Of a DNA stretch of 64,000 nt, positions 46,708 to 57,685 are shown piece after piece. The stretch covers positions 558,001-622,000 of the forward strand of contig NZ_NIWT01000002.1 in assembly GCF_002236115.1 (NCBI RefSeq). The letters are read 5' to 3'. Position 1 is the first letter of the stretch; every line of letters begins with the position of its first letter. The position numbers were made by a program, and so were the translations under genes. This stretch comes from Pseudomonas jessenii. Its GTDB lineage: Bacteria; Pseudomonadota; Gammaproteobacteria; Pseudomonadales; Pseudomonadaceae. The notes under the pieces are model-generated. The model did no database searches. It saw nothing but the letters and a program-made list of their open reading frames with translations, and had not been told where the DNA came from.

Positions 46708-49323
46708 ATGGTTCAAGTTCGCAAACTGGTGTTAGCAATAGCGGCCGCCTCGGCGCTGTCCTCCGGTATGGCGCATGCCCTCGGGCTCGGGGAGTTGACC
46801 CTGAAATCGACGCTCAACCAGCCGCTGGTGGCGGAAATCGAGCTGCTCGATGTCAAGGATCTCACCGCCGCCGAAGTGGTACCGAGCCTGGCCTCACCAG
46901 ACGATTTCGCCAAGGCCGGTGTCGACCGCCAGGCGTTTCTCAACGACTTGACCTTCACCCCGGTGCTCAACGCCAGCGGCAAAAGCATCCTGCGCGTGAC
47001 CTCCAGCAAGCCACTTTCCGAACCCATGGTGAAGTTCCTGGTTCAGGTCATGTGGCCGAACGGCCGCTTGCTGCGCGACTACAGTGTGCTGCTCGATCCG
47101 TCCAAATTCTCGCCGCAAACCGCTGAAGCGGCTGCGCAGCCGACCTCGACGGTTGCCGTGCCCGTCACCGGTGCGACCAAACCGTCCCAATACACCACCA
47201 CACCGCGCGATACCCTGTGGGAAATCGCCGCAAAGGCGCGTAATGGCGGTTCGATCCAGCAAACCATGCTGGCCATCCAGGCGTTGAACCCGGATGCCTT
47301 TATCGACGGCAACATCAATCGCCTGAAAACCGGCCAGGTGCTGCGCATGCCGGACCAGGCGCAGAGCACTGGCCTGCCGCAAGCCAAGGCCATTGCCGAA
47401 GTGGCCGCACAGAACAAGGCCTGGCGCCAGGGTCGCCGTTATGTGGCAAAACCCGGGGCAGGGCAGCAACAGCTCGATGCCACCAATCGCGCTCGTACCG
47501 AGGGTGCTCCGGCGCAAGCGGCCTCCGACAAGTTGAGCCTGGTGTCTGCCGAGTCCGGCAAGAGCCCTGGCAAAGGGGCTGCCGGAGATGCCAAGGCCCT
47601 CAGCAACAAGCTGGCGGTGACCCAGGAAAGCCTCGACACCAGTCGTCGTGATAACGCCGAACTGAAAAGCCGCATGGCCGATCTGCAAAGCCAGGTGGAC
47701 AAGCTGCAGCGCCTGCTCGAGTTGAAGAACAATCAACTGGCCAAGTTGCAAACCGAGGGCTCTGCAGCTGCACCGGCGGCTGCGACAGCGCCGGCAATGT
47801 CGGCCGAGCTGGCTGCCAACCCGGAGGCAGCGCCTGCACTGGTTGCCGCTGCGCCTGCCCCTGAGGCAACGCCCGCGCCAGCCGAGAAGCCCGTCGAGGC
47901 GACACCGGCGGCATCCGACGATCAGAAATTCAATGAGTTGCTGACCAACCCGGTGCTGCTGGGCCTGGTGGGTGGCGGTGCGGTGATTCTCCTGCTCCTG
48001 CTGCTGTTGCTGGCGCGTCGACGCAAAGCCCAGCAAGCAGCCGAGAAACATCTGCGCATGGCCCGTGCCTTGGCCGAAGATCAGCCGTTCTCGGCCGATT
48101 TCGACTTGCCGGAAAGCAGCTTCGAAGGCCTGGAAGTTCCGCCGCCGAGCGTGAAACTGGCGACCGCCCCGACGCCTGCTCCCGCGCCAGCGCCGGTGGT
48201 TGCTCCGGTGGTGATGACCACGCCGATCGCCGCACCATTGGTGGCGCCGGCTGCCGAGCGTTCCGACGACGTGCTGGGTCAGGCTCAGTCGCACATCAAT
48301 GCCGGTCGCCTGAATCAGGCCGCCGCGTTGCTGGAGGACGGCGTCAAGCAAGAGCCCAAGCGCAGCGATCTGCGCTTGAAACTGATGGAAGTCTACGGCC
48401 AGCAAGGCGACCGCGATGCGTTCGTCGGCCAGGAGCGTCAGTTGGTGGCCAATGGCGACAACTTCGCCCAGGTTGAAAAACTCAAAAGTCGCTTCCCGGC
48501 CATGGCGCTGGTGGCTGCCGGTGGCATCGCCGCAGCCGCCGTTGCTGCCGAGCTGGACGCGCAATACGTCAAGGAGCTGTTGCTCGATGAGCCGCAAGCA
48601 CCGGCGCCAGAACCAGAACCAGCACCGTTCGAGGATGACCTCGACAGCGCCTTCGACCTGAGCCTGGATGATCTGGACGCGATTACGCCTTTGGCGCCTG
48701 CACCTGCACCTGCACCTGCACCGGAGCCTGAAGTGGCGGCGTTGCCGGATCTTGGTGAGTTCCCGCTGGACGACGATCTGAGCTTTGAGTCGGTGTTGCA
48801 GCAGCAGACTGAAATCAAGGAAAACCTCGACGATCTGTCGGACTTCGACCTCGACCTGGATCTCGGTGCGCAACCGTCGCCGGCGATGCTGGCTGAAGAC
48901 GATTTCCTGCTGGATCTGGATGAGGGCGTGAAGGATTTCCCGGTTGCCGAAACCCCGGCTGTTCCTGAGGTCGCGCTGGATGATCTGGAGTTGCCGGCCG
49001 ATTTCGATCTGTCGCTGGCCGAGGAACTGGACGCGCCGGATGCGTTCGCGGCAGAGCTGGATGATGTCAACGCCGAACTGGAGAGCTTGTCCAACAGCAT
49101 CGGCGAGCCGACCTTTACCGAAGCTGATGCCGCGCTGGATAGCGATGATGACTTCGACTTCCTCTCGGGCACTGACGAAGCCGCTACCAAGCTCGATCTG
49201 GCTCAGGCCTATATCGACATGGGCGACAGCGACGGTGCTCGCGACATCCTCAATGAGGTGGTAAGCGAAGGCAGTGCCGAGCAGAAGAGTGAAGCCGAGG
49301 AGATGCTTTCGCGCCTGGCTTGA
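46708..49323 (+). CDS. fimV: FimV, pole-organising peptidoglycan-binding protein
   Basis: An 871-residue inner-membrane protein needed for type IV pilus assembly and polar localisation. Order: signal peptide (cleavage near AHA, 22-24), the FimV N-terminal periplasmic domain (LGELTLKSTLNQPLVAEIEL), a LysM peptidoglycan-binding domain (about 170-216), a coiled coil (about 295-350), an Ala/Pro/Glu-rich linker, one membrane helix (about 415-436), then a highly acidic cytoplasmic region with a TPR segment (about 520-590) and the C-terminal FimV motif (about 828-871, LDLAQAYIDMGDSDGARDIL). The position between the asd-like gene and truA is conserved. Confidence 0.95.
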   Translation: MVQVRKLVLAIAAASALSSGMAHALGLGELTLKSTLNQPLVAEIELLDVKDLTAAEVVPSLASPDDFAKAGVDRQAFLNDLTFTPVLNASGKSILRVTSSKPLSEPMVKFLVQVMWPNGRLLRDYSVLLDPSKFSPQTAEAAAQPTSTVAVPVTGATKPSQYTTTPRDTLWEIAAKARNGGSIQQTMLAIQALNPDAFIDGNINRLKTGQVLRMPDQAQSTGLPQAKAIAEVAAQNKAWRQGRRYVAKPGAGQQQLDATNRARTEGAPAQAASDKLSLVSAESGKSPGKGAAGDAKALSNKLAVTQESLDTSRRDNAELKSRMADLQSQVDKLQRLLELKNNQLAKLQTEGSAAAPAAATAPAMSAELAANPEAAPALVAAAPAPEATPAPAEKPVEATPAASDDQKFNELLTNPVLLGLVGGGAVILLLLLLLLARRRKAQQAAEKHLRMARALAEDQPFSADFDLPESSFEGLEVPPPSVKLATAPTPAPAPAPVVAPVVMTTPIAAPLVAPAAERSDDVLGQAQSHINAGRLNQAAALLEDGVKQEPKRSDLRLKLMEVYGQQGDRDAFVGQERQLVANGDNFAQVEKLKSRFPAMALVAAGGIAAAAVAAELDAQYVKELLLDEPQAPAPEPEPAPFEDDLDSAFDLSLDDLDAITPLAPAPAPAPAPEPEVAALPDLGEFPLDDDLSFESVLQQQTEIKENLDDLSDFDLDLDLGAQPSPAMLAEDDFLLDLDEGVKDFPVAETPAVPEVALDDLELPADFDLSLAEELDAPDAFAAELDDVNAELESLSNSIGEPTFTEADAALDSDDDFDFLSGTDEAATKLDLAQAYIDMGDSDGARDILNEVVSEGSAEQKSEAEEMLSRLA

Positions 49324-49343
49324 TTGATCGGCAGGTTGAAAAA

Positions 49344-49377
49344 AAGCGGCAGCCCATTGAGGCTGCCGTTTTTGTTT
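49344..49377 (+). terminator. Terminator of fimV
   Basis: AAAGCGGCAGCC pairs with GGCTGCCGTTTTT, followed by GTTTGG. Confidence 0.88.
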
Positions 49378-49405
49378 GGCTCATTAATTGATGTTGTTTG
49401 CTTGG

Positions 49406-49489
49406 GCCTCATCGCGGGCAAGCCTGCTCCCACAGAGATTTGTGTCGTTCACAAAACCTGTGGGAGCGGGCTTGCCCGCGATGAGGCCG
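49406..49489. repeat. REP pair (inverted)
   Basis: GCGGGCAAGCCTGCTCCCAC and GTGGGAGCGGGCTTGCCCGC face each other in the fimV-truA gap. Confidence 0.9.
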
Positions 49490-49603
49490 GGACAGTCAAT
49501 GGAGAACTCTCTGGCATCCCCGCCCGGCGGCCTTATAATGCCCGCCTTTGGTACATCATCAGGCTGTCCCTCCTTGGCAAATATAGATAACCCGGCCGCC
49601 GAA

Positions 49604-50428
49604 ATGGCAGCCGACGGCTTTTTCCGGATCGCGCTGGGCGTCGAATACAAAGGCTCGCGCTACCGCGGCTGGCAGCGCCAGGCGTCCGGGGTGCTCACCG
49701 TGCAGGAAACCCTCGAAAACGCCTTGTCCAAAGTCGCCGACTCGCCCGTTTCGCTGATGTGCGCCGGGCGTACCGACGCCGGGGTGCATGCCTGCGGACA
49801 GGTGGTGCATTTCGACACTCAGGTCGAGCGCTCGATGAAGGCCTGGACCATGGGCGCCAACATCAACTTGCCCCATGACGTCAGTGTCAGTTGGGCCAAG
49901 GTCATGCCGGCGCATTTCCATGCGCGGTTCAAGGCCATTGCCCGGCGTTATCGCTACGTGATCTACAACGATCAGATCCGCCCGGCGCACTTGAACGAAG
50001 AGGTGACCTGGAACCACCGTCCGCTGGACGTCGAGCGCATGGCCGAGGCCGCCCAGTACCTGCTCGGCACCCATGATTTCAGTGCTTTTCGCGCCGGTCA
50101 GTGCCAGGCCAAGTCGCCGATCAAGGAATTGCATCACCTGCGCGTTACCCGTCACGGCAAGATGATCGTGCTGGATATTCGCGCCAGCGCCTTCCTGCAT
50201 CATATGGTGCGCAACATTGCCGGTGTGCTGATGACCATTGGCGCCGGAGAGCGTCCGGTGGAGTGGATGAAAGAGGTGCTGGAGAGCCGGATTCGACGGA
50301 CCGGTGGCGTGACCGCGCATCCATTCGGCTTGTATCTGGTTCAGGTCGAGTACCGTGACGAGTTCGAGTTGCCCGAGCGCTACATCGGTCCGCACTTCCT
50401 GACCGGCTTCTCGGAACTTGGCGGCTGA
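49604..50428 (+). CDS. truA: tRNA pseudouridine(38-40) synthase TruA
   Basis: Converts U38-U40 of the anticodon stem to pseudouridine. Family motifs: FRIALGVEYKGSRYRGWQRQ and the catalytic GRTDAGVHA with Asp58. The start is uncertain. ATG 49604 places 7 residues before FRIALG, matching the family; an in-frame TTG at 49574 is possible, and an ATG at 49538 overlaps a TATAAT sequence that looks like a -10 element. None has a strong ribosome binding site. trpF follows by 63 bases. Confidence 0.93.
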   Translation: MAADGFFRIALGVEYKGSRYRGWQRQASGVLTVQETLENALSKVADSPVSLMCAGRTDAGVHACGQVVHFDTQVERSMKAWTMGANINLPHDVSVSWAKVMPAHFHARFKAIARRYRYVIYNDQIRPAHLNEEVTWNHRPLDVERMAEAAQYLLGTHDFSAFRAGQCQAKSPIKELHHLRVTRHGKMIVLDIRASAFLHHMVRNIAGVLMTIGAGERPVEWMKEVLESRIRRTGGVTAHPFGLYLVQVEYRDEFELPERYIGPHFLTGFSELGG

Positions 50429-50491
50429 CGCCCTCGAACGCTTTTGTTACCATCCGGGACTTTCCCGGATTTGTCTTGGAGTTGTATCGAC

Positions 50492-51118
50492 ATGTCAGCC
50501 GTTCGCAGCAAGATCTGTGGGATTACCCGCATAGAGGATGCGTTGGCAGCCGTCGAGGCCGGGGCGGATGCCATCGGATTCGTGTTCTACGCCAAAAGCC
50601 CCCGTGCGGTGACGGTCCAGCAGGCGCGCTCGATCATCAAGGCGCTGCCGCCGTTCGTGACCACCGTGGGCTTGTTCGTCAATGCCAGCCGTTGCGAGCT
50701 GGGGGAAATCCTCGACGCGGTGCCCCTGGACCTGCTGCAGTTTCACGGCGATGAAAGCGCGGCGGAGTGTGAGGGTTGGCACCGCCCGTACATCAAGGCG
50801 CTGCGGGTCAAGGCGGGAGATGACATCGCCGCGGCCTGTGATGCTTATGCCAGTGCCAGCGGAATCTTGCTCGATACCTATGTCGAAGGCGTTCCCGGAG
50901 GAACCGGGGAGGCGTTTGACTGGTCACTGATACCGCAAGGCTTGAGCAAGCCGGTCATTCTGGCGGGCGGTCTGACGCCGGATAACGTCGCCGAAGCGAT
51001 TGCCCGCGTTCGGCCTTATGCCGTGGATGTCAGCGGCGGGGTTGAGGCGAGCAAGGGCATCAAGGATCACGCAAGGATTCAGGCATTTATCAAAGCGGTA
51101 CGTGGTAGCACCCATTGA
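50492..51118 (+). CDS. trpF: Phosphoribosylanthranilate isomerase
   Basis: An Amadori isomerisation in tryptophan synthesis, here separate from trpC. A 208-residue TIM barrel with [20 protein letters not shown] at the N-terminus (Cys9 as catalytic residue) and AVDVSGGVE near the end. TTGGAG lies about 10 bases before the ATG. The trpF-accD pairing is typical of Pseudomonas. Confidence 0.95.
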   Translation: MSAVRSKICGITRIEDALAAVEAGADAIGFVFYAKSPRAVTVQQARSIIKALPPFVTTVGLFVNASRCELGEILDAVPLDLLQFHGDESAAECEGWHRPYIKALRVKAGDDIAAACDAYASASGILLDTYVEGVPGGTGEAFDWSLIPQGLSKPVILAGGLTPDNVAEAIARVRPYAVDVSGGVEASKGIKDHARIQAFIKAVRGSTH

Positions 51119-51309
51119 TGTGACGGCTGGCAGTCTGCCGCCGTCCACTGCACTGTACAAAACGGCTGAGGGTCATGGGGTGGTACGCAGGTCACGTTTC
51201 GCTGACCCGGCCATTCACTGATCATCGCCGCACACATGAATTTAGCGCTAGGGCATACACGGGGCCGCGAACCAGAGCGTTCGGGCCGCCGGTACTGGAG
51301 AAAGAAAGC

Positions 51310-52230
51310 ATGAGCAACTGGTTAGTAGACAAACTGATCCCTTCGATCATGCGTTCCGAGGTCAAGAAGAGCTCGGTGCCTGAAGGTCTTTGGCACAAAT
51401 GCCCGTCTTGCGAGGCTGTGCTGTATCGTCCGGAGCTGGAAAAGACCCTGGACGTTTGCCCCAAGTGCAACCATCACATGCGTATCGGCGCCCGCGCCCG
51501 TATCGACATCTTCCTCGATGTTGAAGGCCGTGCCGAGCTGGGTGCAGACCTGGAACCGGTTGACCGTCTGAAATTCCGCGACGGCAAGAAGTACAAGGAC
51601 CGCCTGACCGCTGCACAAAAGCAGACTGGCGAAAAAGACGCACTGGTTTCCATGAGCGGCACTTTGCTGGGCATGCCGGTCGTGGTTTCGGCGTTCGAAT
51701 TTTCCTTCATGGGCGGTTCGATGGGCGCCATCGTCGGTGAGCGTTTCGTTCGCGCCGCCAACTACGCCCTGGAAAAACGTTGCCCGATGATCTGCTTCGC
51801 CGCTTCCGGCGGTGCGCGGATGCAGGAAGCGCTGATTTCCCTGATGCAAATGGCCAAGACCTCCGCGGTGCTGGCCCGTCTGCGTGAAGAAGGCATCCCG
51901 TTCATCTCCGTGTTGACCGACCCGGTCTACGGCGGCGTTTCCGCCAGTCTGGCGATGCTGGGCGACGTGATTGTCGGCGAGCCGAAGGCGTTGATCGGTT
52001 TTGCCGGTCCGCGTGTGATCGAGCAAACCGTGCGCGAGAAACTGCCGGAAGGCTTCCAGCGCAGCGAGTTCCTGCTGGAGCACGGTGCCATCGACATGAT
52101 CATCGACCGTCAGGAGCTGCGTCCGCGTCTGGGCAACCTGCTGGCGCAAATGATGGGCCTGCCGACGCCGAAGTTCGTTGCTGCCCCTATCGAGCCGATC
52201 GTGGTTCCACCGGTACCCGCCAGCCTATGA
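51310..52230 (+). CDS. accD: Acetyl-CoA carboxylase carboxyltransferase subunit beta
   Basis: Transfers carboxyl from carboxybiotin to acetyl-CoA, together with AccA. A 306-residue protein with an intact N-terminal zinc ribbon (Cys31, Cys34, Cys50, Cys53), the carboxyltransferase core containing [14 protein letters not shown] and [14 protein letters not shown], and [15 protein letters not shown]. The ATG at 51310 follows GGAGAAAGAAAGC; a longer frame to 51175 is discounted. It overlaps folC by 4 bases (ATGA). Confidence 0.97.
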   Translation: MSNWLVDKLIPSIMRSEVKKSSVPEGLWHKCPSCEAVLYRPELEKTLDVCPKCNHHMRIGARARIDIFLDVEGRAELGADLEPVDRLKFRDGKKYKDRLTAAQKQTGEKDALVSMSGTLLGMPVVVSAFEFSFMGGSMGAIVGERFVRAANYALEKRCPMICFAASGGARMQEALISLMQMAKTSAVLARLREEGIPFISVLTDPVYGGVSASLAMLGDVIVGEPKALIGFAGPRVIEQTVREKLPEGFQRSEFLLEHGAIDMIIDRQELRPRLGNLLAQMMGLPTPKFVAAPIEPIVVPPVPASL

Positions 52231-53534
52231 CCCAACGTACCCTTGGCGAATGGCTCGCCTACCTTGAACAGTTGCACCCTTCAGCCATCGACATGGGCCT
52301 GGAGCGGTCGCAGCAGGTAGCGTCCCGTATGGGACTGGGCAAGCCGGCGCCTCGGGTGATCACGGTCACCGGGACCAACGGCAAGGGTTCCACCTGTGCG
52401 TTCGTGGCGTCCTTGCTGCGGGCCCAGGGCTTGAAAGTGGGGGTCTACAACTCCCCGCACCTGCTGCGTTACAACGAGCGGGTAACAGTCAATGGCGTCG
52501 AAGCCACGGATGCCGAGCTGTGCGAGGCCTTTGCCGCGGTAGAGGCCGGGCGCGGCGACACTTCCCTGACTTACTTCGAAATGGGCACCCTGGCGGCATT
52601 CTGGCTGTTCCAGCGCTCCGGGCTCGATGCAGTGGTGCTGGAAGTCGGTCTGGGCGGTCGCCTGGACACGGTCAACGTGGTGGACGCCGACATGGCGCTG
52701 GTCACCAGTATCGGTGTCGATCATGCGGATTACCTCGGTGATACCCGGGAGTCCGTGGCCTTCGAGAAGGCCGGTATTTTCCGTCAGGGCGCGCCTGCGC
52801 TCTGCGGCGACCTGAATCCTCCACAACCTCTGCTGGACAAGGCGCGCGAGCTTAATTGTCCGTTTTTCCTGCGTGGGCGCGATTTTGACCTCGGTGTGAC
52901 CGATCACAACTGGCAATGGCGCGGTGTCGATGGGCAAGGGCGCGTGGTGGAGCTGCGCGACCTGCCACTGCTCGATCTACCGATGGAAAACGCCGCGCTG
53001 GCGTTGCAGGCTTACCTGCTGCTCGGCTTGCCTTGGGCGGATGCGCAGATTATCGAGGCGCTACGGGCCACCCGGGTGGTCGGTCGCCTGGATCGCCGTG
53101 AGTTCGAGTGGCAAGGCAAGCGCTTGAATCTATTGCTGGATGTGGGGCATAACCCCCATGCGGCGGAGTATCTGGCTCGCCGCCTGGCCAGCCGCCCGCC
53201 GGTCGGCAAGCGTCTGGCGGTGTTCGGGTTGCTGGCGGACAAAGACCTGGGTGGTGTTGTCGGCGAATTGAATGCTAGTGTCCAGCACTGGGCTGTCGCA
53301 CCTCTGGATTCGCCTCGGGCGCGTTCGGTTGCGGATTTGCACGCCGCGTTGCAAGGTCTTGGTGCGTCGGTCACGTCATACGACAGTGTCGCGGCCGCCC
53401 TGGAAGGGCAGTGCGCTCAGGCCACGAGCGACGACGAAATCCTGTTGTTCGGATCATTTTATTGTGTCGCCGAGGCCCTTGAATGGCTGGCCCGGCGCTC
53501 CACGGAGGAAGCGGCAAATGGCATTGCTGGATAA
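52227..53534 (+). CDS. folC: Bifunctional folylpolyglutamate/dihydrofolate synthase
   Basis: Adds glutamate to dihydropteroate and folates. A 435-residue Mur-ligase-family enzyme with P-loop [10 protein letters not shown] (47-56), [16 protein letters not shown], and ligase motif [15 protein letters not shown]. It overlaps accD at its start and the SPOR gene by 17 bases at its end, so translation of the three is probably coupled. Confidence 0.96.
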   Translation: MTQRTLGEWLAYLEQLHPSAIDMGLERSQQVASRMGLGKPAPRVITVTGTNGKGSTCAFVASLLRAQGLKVGVYNSPHLLRYNERVTVNGVEATDAELCEAFAAVEAGRGDTSLTYFEMGTLAAFWLFQRSGLDAVVLEVGLGGRLDTVNVVDADMALVTSIGVDHADYLGDTRESVAFEKAGIFRQGAPALCGDLNPPQPLLDKARELNCPFFLRGRDFDLGVTDHNWQWRGVDGQGRVVELRDLPLLDLPMENAALALQAYLLLGLPWADAQIIEALRATRVVGRLDRREFEWQGKRLNLLLDVGHNPHAAEYLARRLASRPPVGKRLAVFGLLADKDLGGVVGELNASVQHWAVAPLDSPRARSVADLHAALQGLGASVTSYDSVAAALEGQCAQATSDDEILLFGSFYCVAEALEWLARRSTEEAANGIAG

Positions 53535-54186
53535 GGCATACAAACAGCGCATGGTTGGCGCCCTGGTGTTGGTCGCGCTGGCGGTGATTTTTCTGCCGAT
53601 GCTGTTTTCCCGCCAGGACGAACAGCGCCAGGTGACGGTCGAAGCGCCCGCGGCTCCGCAGGCGCCGGCGATGCCCCAGGTACAGGTCGAGCCCGTGGCG
53701 GTGCCTGAGCCGCAAGCCCTGCCTCAGGAACCCGTGCCGAGCGATGACGAAATCGCCCAGCAGGAATCGGCGGTGCCAGCTGTTCCGGTGGCTCCAGCGC
53801 CTGCGGCTCCAGCGCCAGCAGCCAAGCCGGCTGCACCCGCGCCGGTCCCGGCTTTGGCGGCTAAGCCTGCAACGGCGCCTGCCCAGCCGATCACCGCGGC
53901 ACCGGGCAAGCCGGACACCACGCAAAGCCGTGTCGATGCCAATGGTTTGTCTGTCAGCTGGTCGGTGCAACTGGCCAGCCTGTCGAACCGCGAAAGCGCG
54001 GAAAAACTTCAGAAAACCCTGCGCAGCCAGGGTTACAACGCCTACATCCGTACCGCCGACGGCAAAAACCGGGTGTTTGTCGGGCCGCTGATCGAGCGTG
54101 CCGAAGCCGACCGGCTGCGTGACTTGCTCAACCGCCAGCAGAACCTCAAGGGGTTTGTGGTGCGCTTTCAACCGGAACGTGGCTAA
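53518..54186 (+). CDS. DedD-like SPOR-domain membrane protein
   Basis: A 222-residue protein: basic N-terminus KAYKQRM, one membrane helix (about 13-33, ALVLVALAVIFLPMLF), a long Ala/Pro-rich linker, and a C-terminal SPOR domain (about 145-222, SWSVQLASLSNRESAEKLQK and onward) that binds denuded peptidoglycan at division sites. This is the DedD/FtsN-like layout. The start at 53518, with CGGAGGAAGCGGCAA upstream, lies within folC. The longer frame is rejected. Confidence 0.9.
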   Translation: MALLDKAYKQRMVGALVLVALAVIFLPMLFSRQDEQRQVTVEAPAAPQAPAMPQVQVEPVAVPEPQALPQEPVPSDDEIAQQESAVPAVPVAPAPAAPAPAAKPAAPAPVPALAAKPATAPAQPITAAPGKPDTTQSRVDANGLSVSWSVQLASLSNRESAEKLQKTLRSQGYNAYIRTADGKNRVFVGPLIERAEADRLRDLLNRQQNLKGFVVRFQPERG

Positions 54187-54284
54187 AACTATCTCCCCGA
54201 TATGAAATGCACTGACAATCGCAGCTTACCGATAAGCATGGGCTCTGCTAAAATGCGCCGCCTTATCCGTCTGTAGGCTGCACT

Positions 54285-54845
54285 GTGCCATTTACCTGGG
54301 TTGACTGGGCGATCGTTGCAATCGTCGCCATCTCCGCATTGATCAGTCTGAGCCGCGGCTTCGTCAAGGAAGCACTGTCGCTGCTGACCTGGATCATCGC
54401 AGGAGTCGTAGCCTGGATGTTCGGTGGCTCACTGTCCGAGTACCTCGGCGGGTACATTCAAACGCCATCGGCACGTATAATAACGGGCTGTGCCATCATG
54501 TTTGTCGCCACTTTAATCGTAGGCGCAATGATCAATTATCTTATCGGCGAACTGGTTCGCGTCACCGGGCTCTCCGGGACCGACCGATTCCTCGGCATGG
54601 CCTTCGGCGCCGCCCGTGGCGGGTTGCTGGTGGTTATCGCCGTCGGGCTGTTGAGCCTGGGGCCGGTACAGCAGGACGGGTGGTGGAAAGAGTCACAGCT
54701 CGTGCCAAAATTTCTATTGGTTGCAGACTGGTCCAAAAACCTGATCCTCGGGTGGAGCAGTCAGTGGCTTGCCAGCGGAATCAGCGTACCCGCTGATATT
54801 CCGTTCAAGGAGCAACTCTTGCCGATGGCCAAAACGCCTCAGTGA
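54285..54845 (+). CDS. cvpA: Colicin V production protein homologue CvpA
   Basis: A 186-residue inner-membrane protein with about four hydrophobic helices and family opening WVDWAIVAIVAISALISLSR plus RGFVKEALSL. It starts at GTG 54285. cvpA directly precedes purF in most gammaproteobacteria, and the two are often co-transcribed. Its biochemical role is poorly defined; links to envelope stress, colicin V export and biofilm have been reported. Confidence 0.93.
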   Translation: MPFTWVDWAIVAIVAISALISLSRGFVKEALSLLTWIIAGVVAWMFGGSLSEYLGGYIQTPSARIITGCAIMFVATLIVGAMINYLIGELVRVTGLSGTDRFLGMAFGAARGGLLVVIAVGLLSLGPVQQDGWWKESQLVPKFLLVADWSKNLILGWSSQWLASGISVPADIPFKEQLLPMAKTPQ

Positions 54846-54886
54846 GTAGTGCTCAGTTCAGATCCATTAAGTAGGGGTTGCGTCGC

Positions 54887-56392
54887 ATGTGTGGCATCGT
54901 CGGTATCGTCGGTAAGTCGAACGTCAATCAGGCGCTGTATGACGCGCTAACCGTCCTCCAGCACCGCGGCCAGGACGCTGCCGGTATCGTGACCAGCCAT
55001 GATGGCCGGTTATTCCTGCGCAAGGACAACGGCCTGGTGCGTGACGTGTTCCAGCAACGTCACATGCAGCGCCTGGTCGGTCACATGGGTATTGGCCATG
55101 TGCGTTATCCAACCGCGGGCAGCTCGACGTCGGCTGAAGCTCAACCGTTTTACGTCAACTCGCCTTACGGCATCACCCTGGCGCACAACGGTAACCTGAC
55201 CAATGTTGAACAACTGGCCAAGGAGATTTACGAATCTGACCTGCGCCACGTCAACACCAGTTCCGATTCGGAAGTACTGCTCAACGTGTTCGCGCACGAA
55301 CTGGCCCAGCGCGGCAAGTTGCAGCCGACCGAAGAAGACGTTTTCGCCGCCGTCACCGACGTGCACAACCGTTGCGTCGGTGGTTATGCCGTCGTAGCAA
55401 TGATCACCGGCTACGGCATCGTGGGCTTTCGCGACCCGCACGGCATCCGCCCGATCGTTTTCGGCCAGCGTCACACCGACGAAGGCGTCGAGTACATGAT
55501 CGCCTCGGAAAGCGTTTCCCTGGACGTACTCGGCTTCACCCTGATTCGCGACCTGGCTCCGGGCGAAGCGGTCTACATCACTGAAGAGGGCAAGCTGTAC
55601 ACCCGTCAGTGCGCGACCAACCCGTCCCTGACCCCGTGCATCTTCGAACACGTCTACCTGGCGCGTCCGGACTCGATCATCGACGGCGTTTCGGTCTACA
55701 AGGCCCGTCTGCGCATGGGCGAGAAACTCGCCGAGAAGATCCTGCGCGAGCGTCCGGATCACGACATCGACGTGGTCATCCCGATTCCGGACACCAGCCG
55801 CACCGCGGCCCTGGAGCTGGCGAACCACCTGGGCGTGAAGTTCCGCGAAGGCTTCGTGAAGAACCGCTACATCGGCCGGACCTTCATCATGCCGGGCCAG
55901 GCCGCGCGGAAAAAATCCGTACGCCAGAAGCTCAACGCCATCGAGCTGGAGTTCCGCGGCAAGAACGTGATGCTGGTGGACGATTCCATCGTTCGCGGTA
56001 CCACTTGCAAGCAGATCATCCAGATGGCCCGCGAAGCCGGCGCCAAGAACGTTTACTTCTGCTCTGCGGCGCCAGCGGTTCGCTACCCGAACGTCTACGG
56101 CATCGACATGCCGAGCGCTCACGAGCTGATCGCCCACAACCGTTCGACCCAGGACGTGGCAGACCTGATCGGCGCCGACTGGCTGATCTATCAGGACTTG
56201 CCTGACTTGATCGAAGCGGTCGGTGGCGGCAAGATCAAGATCGACAAGTTCGATTGCGCGGTGTTCGACGGCCAGTACGTCACCGGCGACGTCGACGAGG
56301 CTTATCTGAACAAGATCGAGCAGGCACGCAACGATGCCTCCAAGGTCAAGACGCAGGCAGTCAGTGCGATCATCGATCTGTACAACAACTGA
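54887..56392 (+). CDS. purF: Amidophosphoribosyltransferase
   Basis: The first committed step of purine synthesis: PRPP plus glutamine to phosphoribosylamine. 501 residues. Cys2, exposed by removal of Met1, is the Ntn glutaminase nucleophile (MCGIVGIVG). The PRPP loop is [14 protein letters not shown] at about 363-377. The start at 54887 is forced by the need for Cys2; a 3-residue upstream ATG is rejected. GTAGGGG precedes it. 41 bases after cvpA. Confidence 0.97.
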   Translation: MCGIVGIVGKSNVNQALYDALTVLQHRGQDAAGIVTSHDGRLFLRKDNGLVRDVFQQRHMQRLVGHMGIGHVRYPTAGSSTSAEAQPFYVNSPYGITLAHNGNLTNVEQLAKEIYESDLRHVNTSSDSEVLLNVFAHELAQRGKLQPTEEDVFAAVTDVHNRCVGGYAVVAMITGYGIVGFRDPHGIRPIVFGQRHTDEGVEYMIASESVSLDVLGFTLIRDLAPGEAVYITEEGKLYTRQCATNPSLTPCIFEHVYLARPDSIIDGVSVYKARLRMGEKLAEKILRERPDHDIDVVIPIPDTSRTAALELANHLGVKFREGFVKNRYIGRTFIMPGQAARKKSVRQKLNAIELEFRGKNVMLVDDSIVRGTTCKQIIQMAREAGAKNVYFCSAAPAVRYPNVYGIDMPSAHELIAHNRSTQDVADLIGADWLIYQDLPDLIEAVGGGKIKIDKFDCAVFDGQYVTGDVDEAYLNKIEQARNDASKVKTQAVSAIIDLYNN

Positions 56393-56396
56393 GTAA

Positions 56397-56423
56397 CTAC
56401 CGGCCCTGAGGGGCCGGTTTTGT
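56397..56423 (+). terminator. Terminator of purF
   Basis: CCGGCCC pairs with GGGCCGG followed by TTTTGT, in the 80-base gap before metZ. Confidence 0.8.
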
Positions 56424-56473
56424 ATCTGGCAAAAAGACTTTTATCTATCAAGAGCAAGGCAAGGAGTGACAGC

Positions 56474-57685
56474 ATGAGTCAGGATTGGGATGCCGGTCGG
56501 CTGGACAGCGACCTCGAAGGCGTAGCGTTCGATACCCTGGCCGTACGTGCCGGTCAGCACCGTACGCCGGAAGGTGAGCACGGTGATCCGATGTTCTTCA
56601 CTTCCAGCTATGTATTCCGTACCGCCGCCGATGCCGCCGCGCGTTTTGCCGGCGAAGTGCCGGGCAACGTCTACTCGCGCTACACCAACCCGACTGTGCG
56701 TGCCTTTGAAGAGCGCATTGCCGCGCTGGAAAGCGCCGAGCAGGCCGTGGCCACCGCGACCGGCATGGCCGCGATCATGGCGGTGGTGATGAGCCTGTGC
56801 AGCGCCGGCGATCACGTGCTGGTGTCGCGCAGCGTATTTGGCTCGACCATCAGCCTGTTCGAGAAGTACTTCAAGCGTTTCGGTATCGAAGTCGATTACG
56901 TGCCCTTGGCGGACTTGTCCGGCTGGGACGCGGCAATCAAGGCCAACACCAAATTGCTGTTCGTCGAATCGCCGTCCAACCCGCTGGCCGAGCTGGTGGA
57001 CATTGCCGAACTGGCGAAAATCGCTCACGCCAAAGGCGCGATGCTGGTGGTCGATAACTGCTTCTGCACCCCGGCGCTTCAACAGCCGCTGAAAATGGGC
57101 GCGGACATCGTCGTGCACTCGGCCACCAAATTCATCGACGGTCAGGGTCGTTGCATGGGCGGCGTCGTGGCCGGTCGCGGCGAGCAGATGAAGGAGGTGG
57201 TTGGTTTCTTGCGCACCGCCGGGCCGACCCTGAGCCCGTTCAACGCCTGGATCTTCCTCAAGGGCCTGGAAACGTTGAACCTGCGGATGAAGGCCCATTG
57301 CGCCAACGCCCAGCAACTGGCCGAGTGGCTGGAGCAGCAGGACGGTATCGAGAAAGTCCATTACGCCGGCCTCAAGAGCCATCCGCAGCACGAATTGGCG
57401 CTGCGCCAGCAGAAGGGCTTCGGTGCGGTCGTCAGTTTTGAGGTCAAGGGCGGCAAAGAGGGCGCCTGGCGCTTTATCGACGCCACGCGCCTGATTTCGA
57501 TCACCGCCAACCTGGGTGACAGCAAAACCACCATCACCCATCCGAGCACCACCTCCCATGGTCGCCTGGCGCCGCAAGAGCGTGAAGCGGCGGGCATTCG
57601 TGACAGCCTGATCCGCGTTGCGGTCGGCCTGGAAGACGTGGCGGACCTGCAAGCCGATCTGGCACGCGGCCTGGCTGCGTTGTGA
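56474..57685 (+). CDS. metZ: O-succinylhomoserine sulfhydrylase
   Basis: A PLP enzyme making homocysteine from O-succinylhomoserine and sulfide. 403 residues of the Cys/Met metabolism family with Lys219 in [23 protein letters not shown] and [27 protein letters not shown] precedes the ATG. The gene's stop codon overlaps the start of the next gene (GTGA), indicating coupling. The purF-metZ order is standard in Pseudomonas. Confidence 0.95.
   Translation: MSQDWDAGRLDSDLEGVAFDTLAVRAGQHRTPEGEHGDPMFFTSSYVFRTAADAAARFAGEVPGNVYSRYTNPTVRAFEERIAALESAEQAVATATGMAAIMAVVMSLCSAGDHVLVSRSVFGSTISLFEKYFKRFGIEVDYVPLADLSGWDAAIKANTKLLFVESPSNPLAELVDIAELAKIAHAKGAMLVVDNCFCTPALQQPLKMGADIVVHSATKFIDGQGRCMGGVVAGRGEQMKEVVGFLRTAGPTLSPFNAWIFLKGLETLNLRMKAHCANAQQLAEWLEQQDGIEKVHYAGLKSHPQHELALRQQKGFGAVVSFEVKGGKEGAWRFIDATRLISITANLGDSKTTITHPSTTSHGRLAPQEREAAGIRDSLIRVAVGLEDVADLQADLARGLAAL

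Noticed and set aside
46894..48873. Open frame of 659 codons opposite fimV
   Set aside because: The FimV strand carries signal peptide, LysM and TPR features; the other strand gives Arg/Gly/Gln-rich low-complexity sequence.
49538..49540. ATG at 49538 as the truA start
   Set aside because: It overlaps a TATAAT sequence likely to be a -10 element and adds 22 residues not typical of TruA.
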